Shown here in pieces: positions 53,450-64,000 of a DNA stretch of 64,000 bases. Both the position numbers and the translations under genes were made by a program. The notes under the pieces are model-generated. The model ran no database searches. It had not been told where the DNA came from and saw nothing but the letters and a program-made list of their open reading frames with translations. Numbering within the stretch: position 1 is the first letter of the stretch; every line of letters begins with the position of its first letter. This stretch comes from Ariolimax columbianus (Eukaryota; Mollusca; Gastropoda; Stylommatophora; Arionidae). The stretch covers positions 113,505,764 to 113,569,763 of the forward strand of contig JAVGWX010000003.1 of the NCBI GenBank assembly GCA_036924085.1, written 5' to 3'.

Positions 53450-53700
53450 CATTAAACACAAAGATCGAGTTACACATGAGGAAATACGAGATATAATTAC
53501 AACAGCAATAGGGCCTTTTGAAGACCTCTTGACAACTGTCAAAAGAAGGAAACTCGGTACGGTCACATATCGAGATCAAATGGTCTTGTAAATACGATCC
53601 TGCACGGAAAGGTGCAAGGCAGACGACGAAGAGGCCGTCCCAAAAAGAGGTGGGAGAACAACATGAAAGAATGAACCAATCTCCGACCAGAAGAGGCTAA
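53450..53700 (+). mobile_element. RTE-like LINE 3' end, short copy
   Basis: Closely matches 11685-11930: HKDRVTHEEIRDIITTAIGP, then KGRLTTVKRRKL-type sequence and RRRGRPKKRWENNMKE. A small deletion and a stop break it. Confidence 0.85.
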
Positions 53701-53769
53701 CATTACCTAAGTTAGTAAGAATTGTTGATGTTTGTTAAGATTAATTAATTTTTAACTATGTTGTAAACA

Positions 53770-54055
53770 AATATACAGTTGTCCATCACAAGTGATGAAG
53801 ACCACTCTCTTTGTTCAGCCGTGTGGACAGTCGTATCTCTTGCTGTGTCCGCTGAAATGGGTGACATGCGCGGTGATTTGGATTAAAGTGAGGAAGAAAC
53901 TGCGCCTTTTGTCAACCTCACCCACATAGCCTAGGCTACCTTTTGCCAGTGGCAAGACATTCATCAAGACGACTGGAGATAGCATAGGATGCAGATTTTG
54001 CCTCAGGGTTACCACCGAAGCCTTTCCGTAAACATGTAACCCGCAGGGTAGAAAG
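53770..54055 (-). mobile_element. SINE D, diverged copy
   Basis: Matches SINE D in order: 'cacaagtgatgaagaccact', 'gtgtccgctgaaatgggtga', 'ttgtcaacctcaccc', 'gccagtggcaagacattcat', 'gacgactggagatagca'. Confidence 0.7.
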
Positions 54056-54166
54056 CTGGGATTGCATCTAACGCAGTTTGTCGTGCCTTTTCGATAACCA
54101 CAAGAGGTCGTATGGACAACACTCAGCGTGTGAGTGACTCTGGCATCTCTCCCCAGCTGTATTTAG

Positions 54167-54463
54167 CTCATCATAGTAGCATCTAAAATTCCCACACGCC
54201 AAATTCGTGAAGGTGAACCGGCAGAACTAACTCGTGAAATACGTCAAAGGTATAAGCGTAGTGCCATTCACTATTCAGCCGGCGTCCAGACCAGAATAAA
54301 CAGATGGAAGAAATCACAACAAAAAGAACGAAATAACAAGTCCAGACGGAAAACAACACCATGTTTCCGTGAACACAAGTGTAAGTCGTCGACTAGTGTG
54401 AATTCCAGGCAAATCCGTGGTCTGGCGGCATCCATAATGATCCAAAACAGTAGAGAAATGTAG
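54167..54463 (+). other. Unrecognised 98-codon open frame
   Basis: The frame, preceded by a stop and without an ATG near its start, encodes KIPTRQIREGEPAELTREIR, QRYKRSAIHYSAGVQTRIN and RWKKSQQKERNNKSRRKTTP, then a Cys/Ser tail. It is strongly basic and looks protein-like, possibly a nucleic-acid-binding segment (retrotransposon ORF1 or transposase piece) or an unannotated exon. No family recognised. It ends at the border of a SINE F fragment. Confidence 0.25.
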
Positions 54464-54500
54464 ACTCGCAGCCAGTTATGGCGCCATCTTTGCCAGATTT
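54460..54500 (-). mobile_element. SINE F fragment
   Basis: 'tagactcgcagccagttatg' then 'gcgccatct' matches 43147-43172. Too short to say more. Confidence 0.6.
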
Positions 54501-55216
54501 ATTTGTAAACAAATACTTTTGTAATAAATGAATACCTTGTTTTATTGTTCTCATAAGCTTTTAGAGTTTTCTATGTTGAAGTTGTAACATCAAGTGTTAC
54601 ATGTTGTAACTGTTACTCACATTCTTAAAGAAATCCAAACTCTATCACATATACATGTAAAAGTAGTCCAAGGGACCAGGATATTATAGTGCTGGTGGAT
54701 AACATACAAGAGCAGATTTTACCGATGCAATAAGGCAGAACATATGCAATAGAAGTCTTTAATGGTATACTAAAGGAGAAGACAATCAAGAACTGGCTTT
54801 ATTGATACAATAAGGGACAAGAGAAGCAAAAAGTGACTTTAATGATGCAATATAGTAGATCCAAGGTGGGGGGGGTGGGGGGGGTGGAGGGGGTGAGTTG
54901 AGAGTGGAACTAATGTGCTAAAGAGGGTTGGGCATGACATAAGCGACATCACCATGTAAAACAAATTGCTGTTGAAACCACTACTCCAAGAGTACACAGT
55001 GTAGCTTTGTTATAGATTTCCTGCGTCCAGACATCTATGAACTATGATGAGAAGAAGAAGAATAATTAAAAGAAGAAGAAGAAGAGGAAGAAGAAGAAGA
55101 GGATGAGAAAGAATAAAAAGAAGAATGACTTATAGAATGTGTGTTTGTGGTTTTCAAGGTATGAACATATGCTATATTTCAATTGTACCATTTGAATCCT
55201 TTCCTTCCCGATTCAG
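54501..55216. other. Intronic DNA with G-rich and (GAA)n tracts
   Basis: A G-run block at 54866-54897 ('ggtggggggggtgg' and similar) could form a G-quadruplex. A (GAA)n tract runs at about 55048-55125. A pyrimidine-rich acceptor precedes 55217. Confidence 0.5.
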
Positions 55217-55337
55217 ACTACCGGCGATATGCTGTGTTCTGTATGCTGAAGATTGGCACAGATATATATGACACATCAATGATCAGCAATGTGGACAGAA
55301 GCATGACAGATATCACGTTTGAAGACGTCTTTTTGTT
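55217..55337 (+). CDS. RTKN: Rhotekin exon: anillin-homology region
   Basis: Acceptor 'cccgattcag' to donor 'tt|gtaatt'; phase 1 in, 2 out. It encodes YRRYAVFCMLKIGTDIYDTS, MISNVDRSMTDITFEDVFL(F). This matches the 'RR(Y/W)A(V/I)F.L...G..I.DT..(V/I).VD...TDI.F' block of rhotekins. The donor is fixed by the join to the next exon, which restores F-DDVPRDFE. Confidence 0.93.
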
Positions 55338-55799
55338 GTAATTATATTTTATATATTTAGTTAGTTTTCAAAAGCGCTTATGCAGTTTAGCGGCGTGCGA
55401 AGTTGATTTCGCTTGTCCTGGACGTAGTACGTTGCCTCGGATGTCGTGATATCTTGTCGTTGCAAGGTCAACCTAATGCCGTTTATACATCTGTTTATCG
55501 TCCGTCCACTTGCCCTGTAGCTAGATGTACCAACGGTGTAAGCCAACAGTAGAAGTTGACTAGGGTGCATTCTCAAAGATAACCGAACCATCTTATGTAT
55601 AGTCTGGACATGTACTCAATACAAGATGTAGTGTCGACCATAGGTTTAGCATCTCCATTCAGTGACCTAGCTCTCCTGGTGATACATATGACAGTTCTCC
55701 CATATCACTCGTCGAAATTCTACGCTCATGCGCCTAGGTCAAGGACCATGTTTAGCACTTGTAGCACTGTCGGCAAAAATATATTGTTATACAGTCGCA

Positions 55800-56020
55800 T
55801 CAATTGTTTCTTTACGGACGAAAAACGCAGTGAACGAGACGACAGGGAGTTAGACTGGCTGAGAAAATAGAGATTGAAGAAGGAAGGCAAACCATGCTCC
55901 AAAAATATGCCGTACTGTAACCGGATCTGTCTGGTAAAAACCTGCAGATGTCGTAGTCTCGCTGTAACAACGACACAACGTAATAAAACGTCCGTTTCAT
56001 TATGAACGAAGAAGTGAGAA
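55800..56020 (+). mobile_element. SINE A-like, diverged
   Basis: Parallels family A: 'aggcaaaccatgctccaaaa', 'accggatctgtctgg', 'gtctcgctgtaacaacgaca' and 'gaacgaagaagtgagaac'. Confidence 0.5.
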
Positions 56021-56519
56021 CTGGTTCGGTATATCCCACAATGATGTTGGGATGTCGAACCAGTGGCAACAGCTGGTAGATCATAGCAGATGCCTTTCGA
56101 CACGGAGTTTCAAGTTCCATAACAAGCCTAACCGTGGCTGGGTAATTGCTGCTTAGAAACATGAACTCATGGCCATCATGAAGAACAATATCATTGCCAT
56201 GGATGTTGAGTGGACCAAGTGTTCTGTTAATCCTTCTAGTTTCTGTCTTCCTATCGCATGTTGTATTGTGTACAAGCTGTGGGAAGCACTTTTATGTAAA
56301 TTTGCATTTAACTTGCATGACCGTATATCGGGCACTGGCCATCAACAAATAACATTTCGTATATTGAATATGCTTGTTCTTCACGTGACGCTATTTCGTT
56401 GCTCTCTGTTTTTGTTTTGGCCATGCAGGTATCCAACCCGCTGGGAAAGCATGCACCTCTGACGCACATTCGTGGAGATTTTCAAAAGCGTTTGTGTTGC
56501 CTTCGGTCTCTCTCACTGC
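56021..56519. other. Intronic unique DNA
   Basis: Nothing recognised. Confidence 0.4.
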
Positions 56520-57880
56520 GTTATTATTATTCTTGATTCTTGATTCTTGATTCCAGGAACCAACATCATCATACAGGGGATAATCTCATACATGATCCAT
56601 ACTCTGTTCAAGCAGACAGCTGAGCTGAGTCGCAGTCAAGTGTTAATTTCTTGTTCTTCGGATCTTTCCAGACAGGACACACTTTCTCTCCTCTCCCCAA
56701 ATCACTCCCAAATCTATCATCCTCTGATCACACACATTTTCTCGACCTTCTCTTCATCATTCTGTAGAGTATCCATAACTGCCCTGATCAACTCAAACCT
56801 GTCTCCCGTCATCACCGCGTCGTTGACCATAGCTCGTTCCGTCACTGCATCGACTCTTTCTTTACCCCAGACGCCTGCATGTCCTGGGCAGTAGATTGAT
56901 TTGACACCTTGTACACTAGAGTTGCTCAGAAGAAAGAACCACTCCTTTCTTAGCATATACCTTTTTATCTTACTAAGTATACTCTGTGAGTCTGTCGGTA
57001 TCACTGCGTGTTTCACCGGTTGCGTCACCAACTCAATGTGGCAGTGGAATAGGCAGCTGATTTCTCCCCCAGCTCCCTGCCATTTTGGTAGCCGACAAAA
57101 TCCAAAAAACACCCGTTTGCATCTCTGCTGGCGGAGCAGTCTGTGTACAAAATGGGTCTTGTGGTCATGAGAGCTGCAGGATCAGCATCTGTATCGAAGT
57201 TTCTGTTCTGTCCCACTCGCGAGACTCTCAGCTGCATCCCCACCCTAGTCAGGGGGCTCTCGTTGCCCATTTCTATCAATTCACTACCTCTTCCAACTTC
57301 TTCAAATGCACAGACCCTCATCATGGAGTCTTCTACATCTGCTATTCATGACCTTCCTCACTTAATGTGTCTGCCCTTGAGTGTATCCAAATCTTGGGGC
57401 AGAGGGTTGTGTTCATTGTAGGCAACTTTGACGTATATCTTCGCCTGCGCTACTTGATGTCGCACCTAGATGCTTGACAAGTCAAGCAGGTATCTCATGC
57501 CAGCAATGGGAGTATTTCTAGTGCATCCCAGAACTGCTCTCATGGCCTCGTTCTGGATTCTCTCCAATCTATCTACCTGTGCCTGTGGTAGCGTGAGTAA
57601 TCCAAAACCGTAGTCCACCAGGACAGATAAAACCAGTGCTTGCATCAACAGGAAGAGAATCCATTGTTGCATGTCTGTGGTGCCATGGCTTTAATTGCAC
57701 TGATGCCCCTCTTTGCTTTCAGAATCACATTGTCAACATGTTTATTGAACATGTTTATTGAAAGAGAGACTTCTGTCGAATATGATATCCAGGTATTTCA
57801 TGTCATGTCCTCGCTCAATGTTGGTGGCCATGCAGGTGGCTCATGGTAGTGTATCTGGAACAAACCTATTGTTTATGAAA
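56520..57880 (-). mobile_element. I-like LINE: RT C-terminus and RNase H, decayed
   Basis: On the minus strand: LVDYGFGLLTLPQAQVDRLE, then RIQNEAMRAVLGCTRNTPIA (57490-57620, the post-RT 'LE.IQN.A.R..LG...TP' block). Next comes an RNase H domain with ILYTDCSAS (57150s; first Asp), IPTDSQSILSKI (57000s; Asp), and YCPGHAGVWGKERVDAVTER (56850-56920; His and Asp). The Glu strand is degraded. A (ttgattc)n-like repeat near 56535-56560 marks the 3' end. Frameshifted in several places. Confidence 0.8.
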
Positions 57881-57884
57881 AACC

Positions 57885-58065
57885 AGACAATCTTAACTTA
57901 GCTTCATTATACTGGTTTAGAAGGCTATACAAAGTCTGCATACAACCAATTTATTCCACTCCACTGTTTATTCCACTGAAAATAGTGTGAGTATCCAATC
58001 TAATTTTGAATGCATTAACTGACTCTGCCTACACCACATCCTGCGGCAACGCATTCCAAGACTGT
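57885..58065 (-). mobile_element. CR1-like LINE 3' end, third copy
   Basis: 'atactggtttagaaggctat', 'tctgcatacaaccaattt' and 'gcggcaacgcattccaaga' match 245-460 and 25855-26050. Confidence 0.75.
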
Positions 58066-58283
58066 TGGCCTTAGATGGATTGATTGCGGCGCTGTAGTCG
58101 GTGCACCATTCAGATAATTTTCCCAGCTTGCTCCGCACATGAGTGACGATGTCAGTCCTGTCTTTGCCCCGATTGTATATCAGGATATCGTACGTATATG
58201 TAAGGATCCTACATTATTATTCGTACGATACAACGCTCACGTGTTATAAAACCGCTGTTAATGTATTCCGTAATCTTCGTGTA
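58066..58283. other. Intronic DNA
   Basis: Possibly more decayed LINE, as 58070-58200 reads like antisense RT ('gtatatcaggatatcgtacg'). Not certain. Confidence 0.3.
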
Positions 58284-58296
58284 TCGTCCAAAGTTT

Positions 58297-58558
58297 GTTT
58301 TTTTGTTGTTTTTTTTTGGTTGCGTTCGCCTTATTTCTCTATTCCCCTAGGCGGTGTGCGTTGCACTGTGGTTTTTATTTTGCGCCTGTCGGTCCAGTGC
58401 ATCCGACTTCAGCCCGCATTTTTTGTAAGGGTCTGCTTCCTCCTGCATTTTCTAAGGGTTTGCTTCCCCAGGGTAACGGCCGGTGCTGTGATGGGGATCG
58501 AACCCAGCACCTTCGGTTCGTGAGCCGTGCCACTTAACCACTAGGCCACGCCGTCCCC
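58297..58558 (-). mobile_element. SINE B, full length with perfect 13-bp target-site duplication
   Basis: Flanked by 'tcgtccaaagttt' at 58284-58296 and 58559-58571. Minus strand: 'gggacggcgtggcctagtgg' (A box), 'ggtgctgggttcgatcccc' (B box), core 'gctgaagtcggatgcactgg', A-rich tail. The best reference copy of family B. Confidence 0.95.
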
Positions 58559-58571
58559 TCGTCCAAAGTTT

Positions 58572-59154
58572 AATTATGTGTACCCTGTCAAAAGCTATTT
58601 CCTGATTAATGTAGTAATATAAAGATGTTTGGCATATTCTTTGGTTCTTTTGCTGAAATTTGAAAATGAATAAGGCATCTATGCCCCAGCAAAATCCAAA
58701 TTGAGCTTTCTAAAGCAAAGGTTCAACGTTAGATCGTGTTCTCTGTTCAAGGATCTTCGCATTCATCTGCCCAGTATGACTTGATATAATTATGTCTCAG
58801 TGGGTGTCATAGTTTCTTTGATTATTTTTCTATCCAAATTACAGCTAATATAGCCTGTTGCTAGTCTCTCGCTCCAGTACGTCGAAAAGTCTCCTTAACC
58901 ACATCAACTCCGTTTTTTCGTAAGCTTAAATCGCCTCCGTTGTTATACCATCTATACCACGTGACTTATTCTTAGAACTGTTCTTTATAACTCTCTCTAT
59001 TTCTTGCACCAATATATTAGAATCCAGATGATCCAAATTTCTAGAAGAAATGCTTACTCCTTCTTGGAGACAGTCGAGTTGAAAAGTCCTTGCAAGTAAT
59101 CCCTCTAACGGTTTCCTCCGGTGTGCTCATTAAATATTCGAAGACCACGATTGT
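58572..59154. other. Intronic DNA, possibly antisense LINE remnants
   Basis: No clean domain could be read. Confidence 0.3.
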
Positions 59155-59395
59155 GATCAATGACTGCATTAGAATTTCAGCTTTCACAGTTGAAACGCAT
59201 TGATCCCCATAGTAGTGAGTGACACGCAGAAGAAACCAAGCATTGCACAACCACATGGAGGACCCCGGTCCACACTTCATCAGCACGCTCGGGATGTCAG
59301 GAAAGCTACTACATTCTGTCACAAGTTCCGTCCTTTTCACAAAGGTGCACAAAAGGGTTACCAACCCATTGTGGGCATTAGCAACCAGCCAACCA
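59155..59395 (+). mobile_element. SINE E, copy
   Basis: 'ccatagtagtgagtgacacg', 'gcattgcacaaccacatgga', 'cttcatcagcacgctcggga' and 'ggttaccaacccattgtggg' match 12795-13075 in inverted orientation. Confidence 0.8.
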
Positions 59396-59600
59396 ACACC
59401 CCAACCAACGAACCAACCAACCAACCAACAAACACCCCAACCAAATAACCAACACCCCAACCAACCAACCAACCAACACCCCAAACAACCAACCAACCAA
59501 CCAACACCCCAACCAACCAACCAACACCCCAACCAACCAACCAACCAACCAACACCACAACCAACCAACCAACTAGCCAACCAACCAACCAATTAACAGT
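59385..59600. repeat. (CCAA)n array grown from the SINE E tail
   Basis: About 215 bases of 'ccaa' units with 'caccccaa' interruptions start exactly at the 3' end of SINE E. Other E copies have only a short AACC-rich tail. Confidence 0.9.
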
Positions 59601-59900
59601 GCGCTTGTCAGTTCAGCCCGTCCCTTCCCCCAACTTAGAAGTCTGACACGGAGTATTTACACTAGAAATATCTGCCACCTCTAAGTCACTCCTATTTCAC
59701 ATCTCTCTATCTCTTACTATCTACCTTATATCCTTCTCGTGTGAAACATTAACCCCATCTCCCACGAGTCAGTCTTGAAGTATGTTATCATTAATGCTCT
59801 TGCAAAATCGAAGTAAAGAAAATATGCATTAAACAAATGCGATACATAATTTTGTTTAAATAAATCGTTATTCTGCATCGCTTCACCTTTCATATATCTT
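59601..59900. other. Intronic unique DNA
   Basis: Nothing recognised. Confidence 0.4.
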
Positions 59901-59904
59901 AATC

Positions 59905-59906
59905 TT

Positions 59907-59997
<91 letters not shown>
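59905..59997. repeat. (TA)n then (GA)n microsatellite
   Basis: Pure TA run of about 70 bases followed by GA. Confidence 0.95.
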
Positions 59998-60019
59998 CGT
60001 GGCACACAGGTACAGATGT

Positions 60020-60213
60020 AGAGATATATATAGACAGACAGACAGATAGACAGACAGATAGACAGACAGCCAGACGGCCAGAAGGCCAGACTGACAGACA
60101 AACAGACGGACAGACAGACAGATAGACAGACGGACAGACGGACAGACAAACGGACATACAGACAGATAGAGAGACAGACAGACAGGCAGGTAGACAGACA
60201 TACAGACAGACAC

Positions 60214-60290
<77 letters not shown>

Positions 60291-60292
60291 AG

Positions 60293-60354
<62 letters not shown>

Positions 60355-60394
60355 TATATAGATAGATAGATAGACAGATAGATTGATAGATAGA

Positions 60395-60454
<60 letters not shown>

Positions 60455-60480
60455 TAGATAGATAGATAGACAGATAGATT

Positions 60481-60531
<51 letters not shown>

Positions 60532-60546
60532 TGATAGATAGATAGG

Positions 60547-60630
<84 letters not shown>
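60020..60630. repeat. (GATA)n/(GACA)n compound array
   Basis: About 600 bases alternating blocks of GATA and GACA. Long Ser/Ile/Tyr/Leu/Cys-rich open frames on the minus strand are by-products. Confidence 0.95.
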
Positions 60631-61102
<472 letters not shown>

Positions 61103-61534
61103 ACGGGACATGAAGAGACAACACGGAGAGAGAACATTGAGAGAGAACAGAGCCAGAGAACATGGAAAGAGAGGACATTGTAAGACTGTACTCCATATTA
61201 GACTTCACTAATAATGTGGATTATCTATATGTTTGATTGACAAAGTACTGCTGCCATTTGGAGATGCGAGTTCAAATCTCAGTAATGTTGCACATACCGT
61301 TCCTTTCCTAACAATCTCAGTGTATGCCATTAACAAGCTGTTTCTAGCCTGTCTGTGCAGCTGTGAATGCCAGAAATTAGCGCTGAAAAGAATCCATGAA
61401 CTTCAAAGTTGAAAATTTCTTGATCACTCCTTTTTGTCCCCTTTTGTCTCGTATCCCTTTTTGTCGTTTTAAATAGATATATTAAACGTAAACAAAGATA
61501 TGAATCACGTAAAGTATGGTCTTCTTGTCTTTAG
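61103..61534. other. Intronic DNA before the last exon
   Basis: A weak tRNA-T-arm-like 'gcgagttcaaatctcag' is near 61267. The acceptor 'cttcttgtctttag' ends at 61534. Confidence 0.45.
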
Positions 61535-61694
61535 TGATGACGTCCCGCGAGACTTTGAGATGAAGTTGGAGGTGTACTGTCACAAACTGCACGAGGAGTT
61601 CTCTACGGGACACACTTCTAAGAAAGCACCCAAGAAGCTCTGTGACATCCAAGGTTCATTTGGTCGCAGCGTGGGCAAGCGCCTGTCTAGTTTG
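61535..61694 (+). CDS. RTKN: Rhotekin exon: anillin-homology region, continued
   Basis: Acceptor 'ttgtctttag', donor 'ttg|gtaaga'; phase 2 in, 0 out. It encodes DDVPRDFEMKLEVYCHKLHE, then EFSTGHTSKKAPKKLCDIQG and SFGRSVGKRLSSL. It corresponds to the '(A/E)..PDF...(L/V)E(L/V)Y' strand and the following Ser/Lys-rich loop ('TP.KLA.KL..S.....GK') of rhotekins. The rest of the gene, including the PH domain, should lie to the right of the window. A SINE lies only 24 bases beyond the donor. Confidence 0.92.
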
Positions 61695-61717
61695 GTAAGA
61701 GAGCGTGAGAGCAGCTT

Positions 61718-62250
61718 TCAATCTTCTTCTGCGTTCGTTCTCAATCTCTTGGTAGGAGCGTGTGAGTTGCAGTGGTCAGCGACCCATATCTGACTGCTAG
61801 CGTCAGGGCCAGCGAACCAGAGCTTCCAAGACCCTTCTACACCTCCACGCGGTGATCCTGGATAACAAGCTGCAGCAGGGCAGACTGCCTTAGGAGAAGG
61901 GATCGAAGAGGGAATGCTAACCCGGTACTAACAAAATGCTTGCTGAAGTCGAACGTGTTGACCGAAAGGTGCAAATATCACAGTCAAGCTGTATACTACG
62001 ACACAACGCATTACGTTCGCTGGACTACATTCTGCTACTTAAGCCCTTTCAGGGTTTGGTAGCGGGAGATTGACAACGAAGCCAAGCCAATCTCTTGGTA
62101 GCAGCTACAACGCCATGAACATGACTTTGCAAGTAACAGGATGTAGTCCGGAGAACGGAATGCGTTGTGTTGCTAGTTTACAGTTTGACTGCGATATTTG
62201 TACCTTTCGGTCCAACACATCCGTCTTCGGCAGCGCTGATTTCAATTAAA
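61718..62250 (-). mobile_element. Older SINE A, split by a younger one
   Basis: The 3' tail part (61718-61755, 'tcttctgcgttcgttctcaa') and the body (62102-62250) belong to one minus-strand SINE A, interrupted at 'caatctcttggtag'. Confidence 0.9.
61756..62087 (+). mobile_element. SINE A nested in SINE A, 14-bp target-site duplication, CCAAGCC tail
   Basis: Flanked by 'caatctcttggtag' at 61742-61755 and 62088-62101. It ends 'gacaacgaagccaagc'. Confidence 0.95.
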
Positions 62251-62284
62251 TTAAGATTTGTGATGGGGAACTGTGACTCTACTG

Positions 62285-62570
62285 TCACTACTATACTGAC
62301 CAAGACCACTATTTCCGTTCCATTTAGCATGTCCTGGAAACAGACTGTTTTTCAATGCAATCTGACTGACAAGATGTGGATCGATGTGATCCCCGTAGTA
62401 GCAAGCGTAACGCAAATAAAACCAAGTATAGCACAACTCGAGAACCTGAAGGACCACGGTGCACCTTCATCAGCACGCTCAGGATGTGAGGAAAGCTACT
62501 ACAACCAGCCACTTAACGTACTTTCAGGGGGCACAAAAGAAAACTTACTCATTGCAGGCATTCAATAAGA
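62285..62570 (+). mobile_element. SINE E, copy
   Basis: 'agcatgtcctggaaacagac', 'gatccccgtagtagcaagcg', 'cttcatcagcacgctcagga' and 'cattgcaggcattcaataag' match the other E copies. Confidence 0.75.
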
Positions 62571-62639
62571 ATAACAAGCTTCGGGGTGATTTCTTCTTCG
62601 GAAATTTGACAAATTGAATGATCTGACAGTAGCGAGTCT

Positions 62640-62905
62640 GACTCATAGCTGACTGCTTGCATAGAGTCCTTAACCGATCAACACCATAATCTGCTTCCAA
62701 TTGGCGGTTCTGGAAACAGACTGCAACCACGCAGCTTGGCTCAGAGATTAGGGATCAAAGAGGGAAGGCAACCCCGGTTCTAAAAATGATGTGCTGAAAT
62801 CGGATGTCTTGGACCAAAAGGCGCAAATATCTCAACATCGTTGTAAATTACCACACAGCCCCTCATAAACGTGCTTTTCCAAGACGAACACAGAAAAAGA
62901 GGATT
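62640..62905 (+). mobile_element. SINE A-like, diverged subfamily
   Basis: 'actcatagctgactgcttgc', 'gatcaaagagggaaggcaac', 'gctgaaatcggatgtcttgg' and 'aatatctcaacatcgttgta' follow family A order with many differences. Confidence 0.65.
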
Positions 62906-62982
62906 TTATCATCTTGCTTTGTGTTTTGCTAAGTGTTCACAGTTCTGCCTTTGTGGCATCTATTCTTCGAGGAATACACTTA

Positions 62983-63060
62983 ACTTAACTTAACTTAACG
63001 TCGTTATACTGGTCTAGAAGACTCTGCTGAGTCTGTACACGTTCAGTTGGTGTAGATATT
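62983..63060 (-). mobile_element. CR1/SINE F type 3' end with (TTAAG)n tail
   Basis: On the minus strand: 'agactcagcagagtcttcta', 'gaccagtataacgacgttaa' and four TTAAG units. It preserves the microsatellite tail of this 3' end. Whether it belongs to the LINE or the SINE cannot be told. Confidence 0.7.
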
Positions 63061-63365
63061 AAATTATGTTTGCTGTTTTGTGATAAAATATTTGCAGTTA
63101 TTATTATTACAACAGTTGACAGTTTATTTAAAAATAATGTTATAATTTCAAGCTTAAAAAACAACGTCGTGACATTTATAATTGATCTCACGAATCTTTA
63201 TTTTACTTCCATCTTTTACATTCAGAATAACACCGATACTATTGGAAGTGTAGTCCTGTAAGTACATAGTTGTGTTCTCTTTACTTTGCTTTGGCTCATT
63301 TTTACATGTGTTAAAAGGGCTAGCTACTTTAGATCACTTAACACGGAAAGTCAGTAAAGTGGAAA
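63061..63365. other. Unique DNA
   Basis: Nothing recognised. Confidence 0.4.
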
Positions 63366-63369
63366 TTCC

Positions 63370-63650
63370 GCAGAATTAATCGCTGGTTAGAAATGGAGTT
63401 TTTGAAGACTCCATTGAACTAAGTCGCAGCCTGTCAGAGGTGTGGTGGCCAGTGCCCTTCCTTGCTGTTTTTATTTTCCATAACTCGTGCACCAGGTACC
63501 CATTTACAGCTGGGTTGACTGGAGAAGCGGTCCACGATTAAAATCAGGATCCTGATCTTTTTAGTCTCTGGACGCGATTTTAACAAAGGCACGCTATTAC
63601 CACAGAAAATAGCGAACTGCTCGCTATGAACTGAGCTAAGGAGCCCCTAG
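63370..63650 (-). mobile_element. SINE H, tRNA-headed
   Basis: The minus strand begins 'ggggctccttagctcagttc' (A box 'ttagctcagttcatagcgag') near 63645. The B box is weak. The body has 'gctgtaaatgggtacctggt' and 'aacagcaaggaagggcactg', shared with fragments at 8280-8455 and 49765-49860. Confidence 0.65.
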
Positions 63651-64000
63651 AAATTAAGTATCATCATATAAATTAATTAATGACTGGAAAAGTTTTAATA
63701 AAGCAGTAGTACAATATGTCAAACACAGACATCAGCTTCACATGATCACAAGGCAAGTTGGATGTTGGAACAATTTCATTTTTAACAGATAAACATAAGA
63801 ACAATTAATGCAATTTCCCCTGTAGCTCATTATTTTTCAGCGCGTCATGTTGTACTATGGTTGTTGACTTTGATAGCCAGTAACCTTTTAAAAGAGACTA
63901 ACAAAATAAAACATAACAAAGTTAATTGAAAGAAAGGCATGAACTGGTCTTGTGATGTTGTGTTTTGTGCAAATGAGACATGTTGCAAGTCTGGCCAGAG
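63651..64000. other. Unique DNA to the window edge
   Basis: No further rhotekin exon was seen. Confidence 0.4.

Noticed and set aside
58480..58558. Functional tRNA gene in the SINE B head
   Set aside because: Pol III boxes are intact but the sequence continues into SINE body and tail and has a target-site duplication.

Overview
This is a stretch of animal nuclear DNA, not a bacterial or viral one. It is AT-rich, full of microsatellites and minisatellites, and dominated by interspersed repeats (non-LTR retrotransposons, tRNA-derived SINEs, a few mariner, pogo/Tigger and hAT-type DNA transposons). Host coding sequence is sparse and split into small exons with GT/AG borders. The mix of LINE types with several tRNA-headed SINE families sharing an internal core suggests a lophotrochozoan, most likely a mollusc; this is an inference from repeat style only.

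The one clear host gene is rhotekin (a Rho-GTPase effector) on the + strand. Six exons can be read: 33313-33462, 46940-47133, 49477-49526, 51824-51877, 55217-55337 and 61535-61694. Splice phases fit at every junction (0, 2, 1, 1, 2, 0), giving about 243 continuous residues: an alternative N-terminus, the Rho-binding REM/HR1 coiled coil, and the first part of the anillin-homology region. The rest, including the PH domain, lies beyond the right edge. Everything else from 33.5 to 64 kb is rhotekin intron, or intron-derived repeats.

The first 33 kb lacks a clear intact host gene. It holds a broken LRR-protein copy (28571-29241, LRRC72-like, with a frameshift and an apparently missing internal segment), a CR1-like LINE remnant (245-1502), a LINE with endonuclease, RT and a C-terminal C2H2 finger (14950-17765), and an I-like LINE with RNase H and a CCHC knuckle (20830-25250) that has been split by at least six SINE insertions. 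It also holds a mariner copy (27200-28053), a Tigger-like deletion derivative (4316-5079), a hAT-type MITE (18281-18476), and arrays of 12-, 23-, 31-, 58- and 15-bp units.

I label the SINE families A to K for this annotation only. A is the most abundant (about 16 copies or fragments, many with target-site duplications). B, C, D, F, H and K carry tRNA-like heads; G also appears to. A and B share a core around 'gctgaagtcggatg'. F shares its 3' end with the CR1-like LINE, and C shares its 3' end with an RTE-like LINE, the pattern expected of SINE/LINE partners. A recurring theme is tandem arrays born inside transposable elements: 46 bp from an RNase H domain, 42 bp from a zinc knuckle, 45 bp from a SINE tRNA-like head, and 33, 30 and 51 bp in others. 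I found no new multi-gene system; the most original content is this repeat biology.
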